Part shown: positions 45,260 through 56,387 of the stretch, in pieces
Numbering within the stretch: the first letter of the stretch is position 1
Layout: each line of letters begins with the position of its first letter
Source of the DNA: Panagrolaimus kolymaensis
Lineage: Eukaryota > Nematoda > Chromadorea > Rhabditida > Panagrolaimidae
Reading direction: 5' to 3'
Assembly: GCA_028622995.1 (NCBI GenBank)
Contig: JAJQJQ010000045.1
Location: 124,001-188,000, forward strand
Length of the DNA stretch: 64,000 nt
Translations under genes and position numbers: made by a program
The notes under the pieces: model-generated
Told to the model about the DNA's origin: nothing
The model's input: the letters and a program-made list of their open reading frames with translations, nothing else
The model's database searches: none

Positions 45260-47366
45260 ATGAGGCCACTGATTTTTTTGGTAGCTATATTTTATTTTTC
45301 GTTTGTGAGAGCCGAAGAAGCTGCTGTTGCTTTGACAGGAAAAAATTTATGGGATCAAATAATAAAAATGGAACAAATTATTGTTTCGGTGGAATATAAT
45401 GGACGTCGATTAAATGTATGGCGGGAAGATGCTCATGGATATAGTCGGTAAGTTTCTCAGCTAAAAAAGTCTAGAAAGCTTTTATTTTTAAAATTTTGCT
45501 TTAAAATTATTTTCATAAAAAACAAAATTCACTTTTATCAATTTAGATTTTATGTAACTCCTTTATGCGTTTTGGAAACGAGTTCAGTAAAATGTGAAGC
45601 TGATGATTATAGCGATCACAACCATCACTCTTTTTCATTTTCTTTAAGACTTTGGGATTCATTGGCAGCAGAAACCGTGAAACTTGCTTTAAAACAAAAA
45701 GGAATTGAAGCTAAAGCAAGCGATATCATTCCATTGCCGATGCAAATGGTAAAAATAACTATTTTTTTTAGAGGCTAATGAAATTTAAAATTTATAGGTG
45801 AGACTTAGTGTAAATAGAGAAATGACATCTAAACTTGAAATTGATTCTCGATGGAGATCATATCAAAATCAACCCAATGCAATTTTAGTGGATCTAAGTG
45901 TCAAAGATGAAAATTTTTGTCAAAAAATGGTAATTATTGATCATCTTCTAACTTTTTTGATATAAACACAAAATTTTAGGTCTCTGACGCGAAATCCGAT
46001 CCAGAAACTTTTCTTGCAACAAAAACAAAACTTTTCTTTGAATTTACTATGTTTGTGGGGCAACAAGCCACTCGAGTTATAAATATCACAGGAAAAACTA
46101 TTGCAAAATCAGACTTTTTTACGGAACTTAAAAATGATTATAGCGATTCAAATGGAATAGTCTACCTCCAATCGGCTGATTTAAGCAAACTTGCTCGAGA
46201 TATTTATCGATCGGTTTCGGTTTTAGATGAACAAACTTCAGATTATATTCCATCCCACGAAGAAAATTTAATTATCTCTGAATTATTAAATGTCATTAAA
46301 GAACAACAGGTATGCAAAATTTTGGATTACCTAAAATTGATAAAACTATATTTCAGGTTCATTCCTCAGAATTGACCAAAGCAGAATGGGATTCAGTATT
46401 TTGGGATGATATCTTTTCTCGACCCGATATTCAAACTTCTTATCTTAATGAATCTTTAAGTTATGATTCAAAAACAAAACATTTCAAAGTTGATGAAACC
46501 AAAGACAATGAATTTCGGAAAAAAATTGAAAACCGTTATGAAAATCATAAAACCTCCACAAAAGGTGGTGGAGGAGGATTTTCAGTTTTTGGACTTTTTG
46601 GTAAACCAAATAAAGATTTTGATTAGAAAAAAACAATCATCTTTATTTTAGGAGCCAAAGCTTCGGGTTCAAAAACCGATGGAAATAATGAAGCTAAAGA
46701 AGGTATAGAAAATACTGAAACGTAAGTTTTCGTTTCAATAAAAAAATTTAAAAAATGTATGCTTTTTTAGGAAAGATTCAAGCACAATGAGCAAAGATGA
46801 TTTTGAGGAACTCATCGATTCCAAAGGCCTTAATGTTCAATGGACAGGAGAAAAATTTGAGCCTAAAAATTTAAATCTCAATCGAGTAAATACTAAAACT
46901 TTACAATCATCGGGTGAAATACTTTATAAAAGAGTTGTAACGACAAAATTAGCGACAACTCAAGAAATTCAAATTCAAGCTGAACCTGCTTTTACAACGG
47001 ATTATAATTACACTATTAGCCCAGTTTATTATGAAGGCAAACACTCTAAAAACGTTTTTAAGCTAATCTAAACTTAAAATTTCAGCCCTGGAAGAAACAA
47101 TCACAAATTTAACTGCGACTCTCAAAACGAATATTGCCCGACTTGAAACTCAATTAAATAATGCTTTTGCTTTGATAAATAACGCAAATAATTTGATAAC
47201 TCAGAATACTAATGTCGGCAGCGAACTTCGAACTTTGTTGAATCAAGCAACGGAAAGAATCAATGGAATCGAAGCAGATCATGGAAATACTAAAGCGAGA
47301 CTCACAACTTTGATTGAATGTTCTCATAATGCTGGAGCTTGTCATCATTTGCCATTGGCTCGATAA
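45260..47366 (+). CDS. Secreted protein of unknown family, copy 1 (intact)
   Basis: Eight exons (45260-45447, 45547-45748, 45798-45929, 45980-46309, 46357-46600, 46652-46721, 46771-47036, 47086-47366) join in phase to 570 residues. Signal peptide: MRPLIFLVAIFYFSFVRA. The N-terminal half (residues 30-290) has blocks also kept in the copy at 48037-50792: NGRRLNVWREDAHGYSRFY, VKLALKQKGIEA, FVGQQATRVINITG and IAKSDFF. A Gly-rich hinge (about 350-365) leads to DDFEELIDSKGLNVQWTGEK and a C-terminal coiled-coil-like helix (about 480-550), ending with a Cys pair (ECSHNAGACHH). The last intron uses a GC donor (GAAG/GCAAAC) where the paralogue has GT. No known domain was recognised. Tandem duplication and a secretory leader suggest an expanding lineage-specific family, role unknown. 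Confidence 0.8.
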
Positions 47367-48036
47367 CTTTAAAATTTTTTTTATTGTATTTAAAGTTATT
47401 CGTTTTATAAATTTTGAAATAAAAATAAATACTTGTAAAGAGGATTTTTAGTGTCTTTGTTTTTATTTTTCTTTTTTTGATAGCATACAAAATAAAAATG
47501 AGCAACAAAAATGAATCACCCAAAGCCATAATTAATTTTCGAAACAACTTCAAAAAATTCCCTCTTTTTTTTTTGCAGCTGCTCGAAAAAAAAGAGTTTC
47601 TTTTTTCTTTAAAAAAAAGAAGAACACTTTTAATTGCTATGAACGAGTCGGCACTAAATTAAGTTGCTTTTTTACTTACAAAATAAGAGACATAATTTAT
47701 TTGTTTTTTTTGTTGTTATTGCAAAATTTGTATCTTTATCATACTTTTTTGTTAGAGAAAATAATAAAAATAATTTGGCAACAACTGCTTAAAACAAAAA
47801 CAAAAACTATTAACCATAAAACATAAATCAACATTTACCAGAAACAACCAATGGGGTGGCAAAAAAAAATTTTAGGTGTTTGAAAGTGAATAAAAAATGG
47901 GCAATAAATAAACGAAGTGTCAAGAAAGGGTTAAAAGTAAATGAACACAAAAAAATAATTATTTCTGCCAGTTGGATAAAAAGTTTTGGATTATTTTAAT
48001 CACAAAAAATATTTTTTTGATTGAAGTTTATTTACA
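47367..48036. other. Spacer between tandem paralogues
   Basis: It contains the AATAAA-type poly(A) signal of copy 1 (near 47420) and the promoter of copy 2. AT-rich, with no coding region supported. Confidence 0.4.
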
Positions 48037-50792
48037 ATGATTCCATTATTATTGTTAATGATGCTGATTTCTTCGATAATTGGAAGTAATATTACAAGTT
48101 TATGGGATCATGTAATTCGAATGAATGAAATTGTCATGCTAATTGAATATAATGGTCGTCATCTTTATGTTTGGCGAGAAGATGCTCATGGATATAGCCG
48201 GTAAATATTTTTTTGCAACTGAAAGAACAAACTCATTATAGGTATATTTAGGTTTTATGTAACTCCCTTGGTAACTTTGGATATAGATTCACTAAATTGT
48301 GAATTTGATGATTATTCGAATGAACATCGATATGTATTTTCGTTTTATTTAGAATTATGGAACTCCTTAGTTGCTGACACCGTGAAACTTGCTTTGAAAC
48401 AAAAAGGAATCGAAGCTCAAGCAAATGATATACATCCCCTACCTACACAAATGGTATGGGTTCCAAAATAAAAAAATTTAACTTAAAATTCCTAACATTT
48501 TTTTTGTGTTTAGGTCCGCCTCAGCGTAAATCACGATGATCTGATTTCTGAAATTCAACTTGAAAATAAATGGCGCCCCAGTCAAGATCAACCTAAAAAT
48601 ATTTTATTCGAACTTTACACAAAAAGTAACAGCTTCTGTGAAAAAATCGTAAAAATAATTTGTAAGACCTTTATTAATTCCAGAATTTAGAAAAGTGATG
48701 CTGAAGAAGATACAGAAAAGTTTCTTGCTCGAACAAAATTATATTTTGAATTTACAATTTTGGCGGGACAACAAACTTCACGCATGGTTAATATCACTGG
48801 AACTAGTGTTAAATTCCCGATCCGACCGACAAAAAAGTCGGGAAATTCAAAAAAAGTCGGGATAGAAATTGCTCTCGGTCGGGAAAGTCGGCAAAAAGTC
48901 GGGATAAAAATTTTTGTCGGTCGGGAATTCGGGAGATCGAAAAGTAGGGTATGGTGTTGGAATATTTTTAATTAAATTAATTATAAGAATTTAAATATAT
49001 AAAAATGAGCTATTTAATGTAAATAAAATGTAAATAAAGAGTTTTTGGTTAAAATAAAGGCGAAAAAGAATGATTTTTAAAAATTATTTTAATTTTTTTT
49101 TATTTGTCGGAATAAAAAATGAGTCGGTCGGGAAAGTCGGGAAAATGTCGGGATAGAAATTATCGTCGGTCGGGAAGTCGGTCGGGAAAAAGTCGGTCGG
49201 GAAGTCGGGAATTCCCGACTTTTCGGTCGGGAATTTAACACTAACTGGAACATCGATAGCTAAATCTGATTTTTTTGCAAGATTAGCTAATGATTACAAC
49301 GATGACGAAGGTAGACCGTGAAAAGACTCATATAACAAATTAAATATTTAATTCTAGGAAGAATATACCTAAATTCTGATGACGCTAATCGCCTTGTTCG
49401 CGATATTTTTCAAAGCTTTAAATTTGAAGATGAAGTCGATGCTGATTATGTTTCTTCTGAACAGGAAAATGAAGTAATTAAGGAACTTTTTAACGTTGTT
49501 AAACAAAATCAAATTGACTCAACAAAATTAACTGAAAAAGAATGGGATTCGGTATTTTAGGATGACATTTATGCTCGGCCTGATATTGTTACTGAATATT
49601 TTAATCAAAGCTTAATATATGATGAAAAAGAAAAACATTTTAAATATGATGAAAGTAAAGATGAACAATTTAAAAGGGATATTGAAAATCGCTTGAAAAC
49701 AAAAAAGTCATTTGGATTAAAACTTGGCGGCGGATTTTCAATTCCTGGTGTTGGTATGTTTTAAAATTTAAATTATAATTAAAAGCCATATGAAAAAAAA
49801 ACTATAACTATATAATGAAATGTAAAAATTATTATTATAATTCATTTTTAAGGAGGCCTAAATGCTATTATTGAACCAAATTTCGCAAGTCTCGATGAAA
49901 ATCAAACTAATCAAAGTTTAGTAACGTAAACTATTATCTCTTTTAATTTTATTTTAAATTTACAATATTTTTTTTTTCAGATTAAATTCTTCCGTTATTA
50001 GCAGTGATGAGCTTAATAAATTTATTAAAGATAACCATGTTCAAGTAAAATGGACAGGTGAAAAATTTGAGCCTAAAGATCTTAAGCTTTTTCGAATCAA
50101 AACTAAAAACTTACAATCTTCCAATAATATTCTTTTTAAACGCATTGTCAAAACTAAATTGGCTTCTTCACAAAAAATACAAATTCGGCCACCATCATAT
50201 CAATTCACATATTCTGATTCCTATGTTAGCAATATTTATTATTTAGGTAAGTATCTCTTTCGAGTTTATATTTTTTTGGACAAATTTGAATTTTGTAATT
50301 AAAATAGACAATAATCAAACAACATTTATAGAGCTTGAAAAAAGAATGAATATTATGGAAGAAAATTTATCTGCCACTTCTCTCAAAATTGACTTAAATT
50401 ATGATAATCTCGAAAATGAAATCTATGAAACAAATGATAGTTTTGAACGTGAAACAAATAATTTAGAAGAAAAATTGTCCGCTATCTCTTTACAAACATA
50501 TTTGAATTTTAATAGAATTAATTATGTAATTGTTGAAACAAATAAATGGATCAATGATTTCACGGATTGCTTAAATGATACAAGAATTTGGATCAACGAA
50601 GTCTTTACTCAATCTGTTAATTTGGGAAAAAGATTAGATAAAGATGACCTTTTGCTAAACTCGAAGATAGAAGTCAACAAAAAAGAACTTAATGATCTTC
50701 TTAAGAGATTTGAAAGTGTAGAAAGCTGCTACCTTAACCCAGAATGTAAATGGCCCACAACTAAGTTTATGAAATGGCTTCAAAGTTTATAA
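48037..50792 (+). pseudogene. Secreted protein of unknown family, copy 2 (broken)
   Basis: A head-to-tail paralogue of the gene at 45260-47366. It starts with signal peptide MIPLLLLLMMLISSIIGS and keeps the same exon plan at the N-terminus, including YNGRHLYVWREDAHGYSR and VKLALKQKGIEAQ. Two lesions break it. A 440-bp transposon sits inside the fourth exon (48804-49243, within NITGTS/IAKSDFF). A TAG at 49558-49560 replaces the Trp codon of WDSVFWDD. The intron that splits NVIKEQQ/VHSSELTK in copy 1 is absent here, the exon running through (KQNQIDSTKLTEKEWDS). Downstream exons with KWTGEKFEPKDLKL and a long coiled-coil-like C-terminus (to 50792) remain open, so inactivation is recent or the 3' part is still expressed. 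Confidence 0.8.
48804..49243. mobile_element. 440-bp hAT-type element inserted in an exon
   Basis: Ends are inverted (TAGTGTTAAATTCCCGA) and flanked by an exact 8-bp duplication, ACTGGAAC (48796-48803 and 49244-49251). The end sequence fits the hAT consensus (C/T)A(A/G)NG. Subterminal regions are packed with GTCGGGA/TCGGTCGGGAA repeats in both orientations, likely transposase-binding sites. There is no coding capacity. Removing it with one TSD copy restores the reading frame NITGTSIAKSDFF of the host gene. Confidence 0.9.
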
Positions 50793-50819
50793 TTACCTTC
50801 TTTTGACTAAATAATTATA

Positions 50820-51165
50820 TGTCATGTGGCTCATCACCCACATTCTCCTGCTGCAGAATCTCTCACTTGTGCTTCCGCTTCCATTCAAACTTCGCGCTCC
50901 TCTTGATTGTCCTGTAACGAAACAGCCAGCAAGATGGCAGCCTATTTGCATACTTTTGTTTGCTTTACTTTTGTCTCACTTTTGTAGTCGTAGTTGTGTG
51001 TTACATGTTTGTCTGTGCTGGTTGTTGTTTGTCCTGAATAAAGATGTATGTGAATATGTTCTTGTCTTATTTGGAAAATCCCAGCTACAGAAGATGCAAC
51101 CAACTCCCAAGGACTATCAACCGAAACCTCGACGACACCAATATCTTATCTGTCACCGCGTGACA
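50820..51165 (+). mobile_element. Solo LTR, second copy, opposite orientation
   Basis: Begins TGTCAT and ends CACCGCGTGACA, with the same body as the LTR at 3647-3964, including GAATAAAGATGTATGTG. The 4 bases on either side (TATA and TTAT) are not a perfect duplication, so the flank has mutated or the LTR arose by recombination between two elements. It lies 28 bp downstream of the broken secreted-family copy. Confidence 0.75.
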
Positions 51166-51503
51166 TTATTGCGAAAAATGTTCATGTTTATTCTTTATTA
51201 ATTACGCGTATGTAATTTTATTTGCATTGTAATTTTTTATTATCTTGTTTATGATAATAAGTTTTTTGAACTAATAAACAAAAATAAAATTAATTTGAAC
51301 TTTAAAGATTTTATGAAAGATTTCAACAACAACAAAAAAGTTTGTTTGTTTTCTTTTGAACAATATTATTTTTTTTATGCTTGATTTTTCAGCTCGATTG
51401 TTATCCACTTTAGTTAAGTCAACAATAAAAAAAAGAAGAATATAAAGCTGCGCGGTCGCGTGCTTTTTCTTTTCTTTTCTTACTTTTATTTATTTGGGAA
51501 AAA
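51166..51503. other. Upstream region of the serpin gene
   Basis: AT-rich. It holds the presumed serpin promoter and a pyrimidine-rich tract close to the start (51460-51490). No other feature was seen. Confidence 0.35.
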
Positions 51504-52855
51504 ATGTCGTTTGAAAGTGAGGTAGATTTTGCTTTAAAATTACTTTCATTGATTGATAACTCTGCGTCGGATTCTGTTGTATTTTCCCCTGCATCAATTC
51601 TAAATGGATTTGCTATGGTTTTTGCAGGAGCCAAAGGCAAAACAGCTGAAGAAATTCAACAACTTCTTGGAAAAGGTTTGTTGATCGATAATAGCAAAAT
51701 TTTAAGTTTTTTGGTTTAAAAATAGATTTTTAGATTGCTCCACTGAAGAAATAATTCAATATTATTCAAATTCGATAAAAGGTTTTAATGATAATTTAAA
51801 ATTCGAAAAAGATTCGAAAATGACTGTCAAATTTGCAAATAAACTTTTTCTTTCAAAGGATAAAACACTAATTCCCGAATTTTCTGAGATAATAAAAAAT
51901 TATTTTAATGGAAAAATACAAAATGTTAATTTTAAGGAAAAAGTTAAAACAGCAAAAGTAAATTTTTTAAATCTATTTTGCCACTATTAAATTTTTTTAA
52001 TGCTTTAGGAAATAAACAATTTTGTTTGTCAAGAAACAAATGAACAAATTAAGGAAATAACAAATACCGAAGAAATAAATTCTGAATCTTCTCTCATTCT
52101 TATAAACGCCCTTTATTTTTCTTCAGCGTGGGAAAATGTTTTTTTAGAACCTACAAAAGAAATATTTTATTCTGATCCTCCGAGAGAAGTGGAAATGATG
52201 TGGAAAGTTTTGACCGATAATCATGAATGGAATATAGTTGAAAGTGAAGAATGGATTACCCTTGGTATTCCATATAAAAATTATAAAGCATGGATGTATA
52301 TAATTTTGCCCAAAGAAAAAGATGGCCTTTCAAATGTTATTTCAAAAATGAATTACAAAATGTTGCTAAAAAGTATCAAAAGGTAAAAATTATTATAATT
52401 CTTTAATTGAAAAAATTTTTATTAATTTTTTTTTATGAATTATTATTTTCTAGGAACAAAAATAAATATTTAAAAGTGTGGATCCCTGTTTTTGAAGTGG
52501 AAAGCAATTTTTCATTAGAGAAGCTTTTTCCAAAATTGGGTGTTACACGAGTCTTTAGTGATTCTTGCGACTTAACGGGAATGACTTCAGAAAATGGAAA
52601 AATAGAGAAAATAATTCATAAAGCTGTAATTAAAGTGAGTTGGGTTAAAAAAAATTAAATCTATTATTTTTTATATTTAAGGTTGATGAAAATGGAACTG
52701 AAGCAAGTGCAGCTACTTCATTTGATATAATTCCTTTATGTAGAATTAAAATATTTCGCGCTGATCACCCATTTCTTTATTTTATAACTAGAAATGAACC
52801 AAGTAAAGATGAAACAAAACATTTGGATTTGTTATTTGCTGGAACATTCAGCTAA
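51504..52855 (+). CDS. Serpin (intracellular type)
   Basis: Five exons (51504-51675, 51734-51957, 52009-52382, 52454-52634, 52682-52855) join in phase to 374 residues, the normal serpin length. Landmarks in order: SVVFSPASILNGFAMVFAGA (helix B), KTAEEIQQLL, TVKFANKLFLSK, INALYFSSAWE, the hinge of the reactive loop VDENGTEASAATSFDIIPL, and the C-terminal FRADHPFLYFI. The hinge has the small residues (G-T-E-A-S-A-A-T) needed for loop insertion, so an inhibitory serpin is likely. There is no N-terminal signal peptide, placing it in the cytosol. The scissile bond cannot be fixed by eye; the loop between SFDIIPLC and RIKIF is short. It lies 0.7 kb upstream of a trypsin-fold protease gene, but their compartments differ. 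Confidence 0.92.
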
Positions 52856-53582
52856 ACGTTTTTATCATTTAAAAAACTTTTAATAGGATGCTGCATACAT
52901 GGTCACTTGGTGTGTTGGGGTGAGCTTTGACATTTCCAGAGATTTAGTGTTTAGTAATATTTTTGATAAAATGGTAAAAAATAACAAAGATCACCGAAGC
53001 AAATTTCTTTGACGAACTTAGATGCCTATATGTAAAAATCGCCAAAAAAAAATGCAAAAAAGCGAAGGAAAGATCAAAACAAAAAATATTCTAACGCACC
53101 TTCGTATTATCCATGTATAATATTGTAGGATATGTATTTTTTTTACCTTTCGTGCAAATGTATTCATCTTTTAAAATTATTTTTATCATGTTAAAAAAAT
53201 TAAAAATAAATTCATTTCTTCTTCTTTTTTTGTGCTCTTTTTATTTTATGTTCACTTTTTGTGATTTATCATCCTTTTTTTTTGAACCTGTGTTCAAAAG
53301 GGCAAGCAATGATTAAGTGGCTCGGAGCCATATCTTTCTTTTCTGATGAATTGAGAGTGATAAAAAATTGTTTCCTGCATGATCTTTTCCGTAAAGTCAT
53401 TGTTGCAACAAAAAAACTATCACAAGCTTTTCGTCACACTTAAATTTTTAATTGGATAATATTTTCAAAGCGCTGTTAACCTTTATTTAAAAAAGTGAGG
53501 AACAAAAGCTCGCAATTTTTTGAGAACATTTTTTTCCTCAATATTCTTATTTTTATCATATTCTTTTTTCATCGAACAAATT
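52856..53582. other. Intergenic, no gene seen
   Basis: Between the serpin stop and the protease start. Frames at 53113-53316 and 53261-53443 have no support. Nothing else could be assigned. Confidence 0.35.
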
Positions 53583-54776
53583 ATGTTGGGAGAAATTTTA
53601 CATTTCCTTTATGGAATAGGTGCTTTAATGACTTACTATCTTACACTTCACGCAGATCTTTATTATGTATGTTTTTTTAAACTCTAATTCCCATATATTT
53701 TATTTAAAGAGAATATGTCCCATTATTTTTACTATTTTATAGCAATCTTTGGATAATTTATCCGCTCTTGAACCACTTCAAATCCACCGTGGTACTCCCG
53801 CAGGCAAAGGAAATTACCCTTTCGTTGTTAGCCTCTACGTGAATGATTAATATATGTGTACCGGTGCTATTTTGGATCATTATACCATAGCAACCGCAGC
53901 TCATTGCTTCAATGTTGAGTAAATTATATTCGTTCTTTTCCTGGTAAAAAATAAATATTTTAGCAATAACCCTCAACATTGGAGCATAAAAGCTGGAGGC
54001 TATGCTTTTAATTTTGGTATTGAATATTATGTTAAAAAAATTAAAGTATATAAAGGATATGATCGACCATCATGGAAGAACGATGTGGCTATTATGAAGT
54101 AAGATAAATAATTTAAAATTTTTTCATTTTTAAGGACAAAATTAGTATAGGTGTCTCTGACTTTTTTTATACTAAATGATTTAAAAAAACGCCAAAAGTT
54201 TTTATAAAAGTTTAATATATTAAATAAAAAGTTAATTAAAAAAAACCATGCACAAAAATTTTCCATTTTTTTAAAGTATAGTTTTTACAGAACTGCTGAA
54301 TCGATTAATTTTACCCATCGGCTTCCTGCTTCTTCCATTGAAATGGTTGATGAAAAAGTTCCTGCTAAAACCGAAGCCACCTTTTTAGGATATGGAGCAG
54401 TCGATAATAAAGGAACACCTCCAAAATATCTTATGAAAACCATTCTTCCTGTAGTGGCTTTAGTTACTTGTAAAAACAAATTAAAATTAGTTTTTGATAG
54501 TAATATTTGCGCAGGTTTCCTTGATGGCAAAAACAATCAAAATCCTTGCGCTGGGGACAGTGGAGGGCCATTAATATGGATCAATCCCTCCACTTCAGTT
54601 CCCCAGCTTATTGTAAGAATTCAAAATATTTTATTTCTTAATTTTTCATTTTTTTCTTATAGGGAATATTAAGTTGGAATCGTGCTAACTGTGAGCAACC
54701 TCGTGTTTTAACTGTTTTTTCTGATGTATATGATCATGGAATTTCAACATTTTTAAAAGAAAATATGGAGAATTAA
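53583..54776 (+). pseudogene. Trypsin-fold (S1) serine protease with in-frame stop
   Basis: Five exons (53583-53666, 53743-53918, 53964-54098, 54291-54612, 54663-54776) join in phase over 276 codons. The S1 landmarks are complete: IHRGTPAGKGNYPFVVSLY near the activation site, CTGAILDHYTIATAAHC (His), KNDVAIM (Asp), NICAGF, and NPCAGDSGGPL (Ser), then GILSWNRANCEQP. The position equal to chymotrypsin 189 is Asn, not Asp or Ser, so specificity would be neither trypsin- nor chymotrypsin-like. A TAA at 53848-53850 (VSLYVND/stop/YMCTG) cuts the protein before the catalytic His. All splice sites and the rest of the frame are intact, so either the loss is recent, the stop is allelic, or it is a sequence error. 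The N-terminal MLGEILHFLYGIGALM may be a signal peptide. Confidence 0.8.
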
Positions 54777-54922
54777 ATTATTTTAAGCAGTGATGTCTTC
54801 AAGTATTTCGAAAATTATGGTGATTAAACTATTTTAGTCAGAGATTTGCATCATTATTCTCTTCGAACGCTTTTTTTTCTTTTTTCTTCATTATTTGGTT
54901 ATGGTTCCCAATGAAAAATTAT

Positions 54923-56379
54923 CACAGGTGGGCATACAGGTACCCCCAAATTTAAAAAAAATGCACTGTATAAATGAGCAAAGGGTCCTCCCTGTGTGTT
55001 TTTGAGAAAAAAATTGCCACTATTTCTATAATTCTATGTACTATTTTTTTACGATTTTTATAAGTAAATATGAGCAGGTTTTAAGTGTTTCGAATACACT
55101 CGAGTATTGTTATCTTTATTTTTTTAAACAAAAATAATCCTTTTTTATTAAGTGGCAATAGCTAATGAAATACAAGTTAAACAATTCAAAGCCTTTTCCT
55201 ATTGTTTACTCTTTAAAAATTTAAAAATTGCAAAATTTATGAATACCTTTGAAGCCTTTATATATTACAAAATAAATAAACGGGGTTTAATCCTTCCTAA
55301 TAATTTTTATTGTTAATTCGCTTTTTCGTACGGGAATGATGGATGGTAAAAATTTTATTTTTCAATTTTTGGGAATTTATATATAAAAACCATAAATTTA
55401 AATATGAATCTGTGTCGGGAATTACATCTTATTCTGAATTAACACTGGTTTCTTAAGGATAATTAAATTCCACTTTTCGCCGTTCTTGCTATTTAAAACT
55501 ATAATAATATTTTAAATATTTTTTAAAACGCTTGAAAAAAATACTAGATTGTTAAAAAATATGAAATATTTGTTGTTTTTTGTAGTTCTTTAAATTTTTA
55601 ACTTCTTAAAGTATTCTATTAGAACTTTTCACAAGCCAAAAAGCTATTAAAACTTTTTAAATATTTAATGATTCAATTTAAAAACAAAAATTGAGCTTCT
55701 AAAAAACATTTAAATGGTTTAAAAAATTATATTTATTTTTATTTATTTTTCTCGCGTTCTAAACTTAATAAAATCAGTGAATAGTTTGTAAATAAATCAA
55801 AAGCAAGCAAAAAGTGCGCTCCAAATTCATAGCCATTAAAGAGTGCACGGTATCAGTGAATCCAAAAGTGAAAATACAGTGCACTTTTTAGGGATAATTT
55901 TAATTATCAACACTGCCCCCTCTCATTATATATTCTCGACAACATACAGTGCATTATGAAACGAACGATGCACTTTTTAAATAAAATATGGTTAAAAAAA
56001 TAAAGCACTCCCTTAAAAATAATCCAAAAAATAGTGCTCTCTTAACATAAAGTTTGAATCTAATATACAGTGCACACAAATAAAATTTCGATCCATTATA
56101 CGTCCATCTAATTATAAATTAATTAATCAACAAACAGTGCACTCATTAATAAAAATTGCTATAATAAAGCTCGCTCTATCCTCTTTTATTACATTTTTCT
56201 TTACTTTCTCGCTTTCTCTTCGTCCTTTCTTTCCTCACTCTCTTATTTCTTCTTCCATTTTTTCACGACTTTTTTATTTTTTTCCTTTTTCGATGCACTG
56301 TTTGCCCGAAATTTGGTGCACTGTGCACTGTATAAGGTACCCCAAAAGGGTACCTAAGGGTACCATTTGCTCACCTGTG
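54923..56379. mobile_element. 1457-bp non-autonomous hAT-like element
   Basis: Begins CACAGGTGGGCATACAGGTA and ends with the inverted GGTACCATTTGCTCACCTGTG. It is flanked by the exact 8-bp duplication AAAATTAT (54915-54922 and 56380-56387). The motif GTGCACTG/CAGTGCAC occurs many times near the right side (about 55810-56340) and as TGCACTGTATAA near the left end, a typical subterminal repeat array. No transposase is encoded. The end does not fit the strict hAT consensus, so the superfamily rests on TSD length and layout. Confidence 0.82.
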
Positions 56380-56387
56380 AAAATTAT

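Noticed and set aside
53848..53850. TAA as a recoded or edited codon
   Set aside because: No known recoding signal is visible and TAA is not a selenocysteine codon; a recent mutation or sequence error is simpler.
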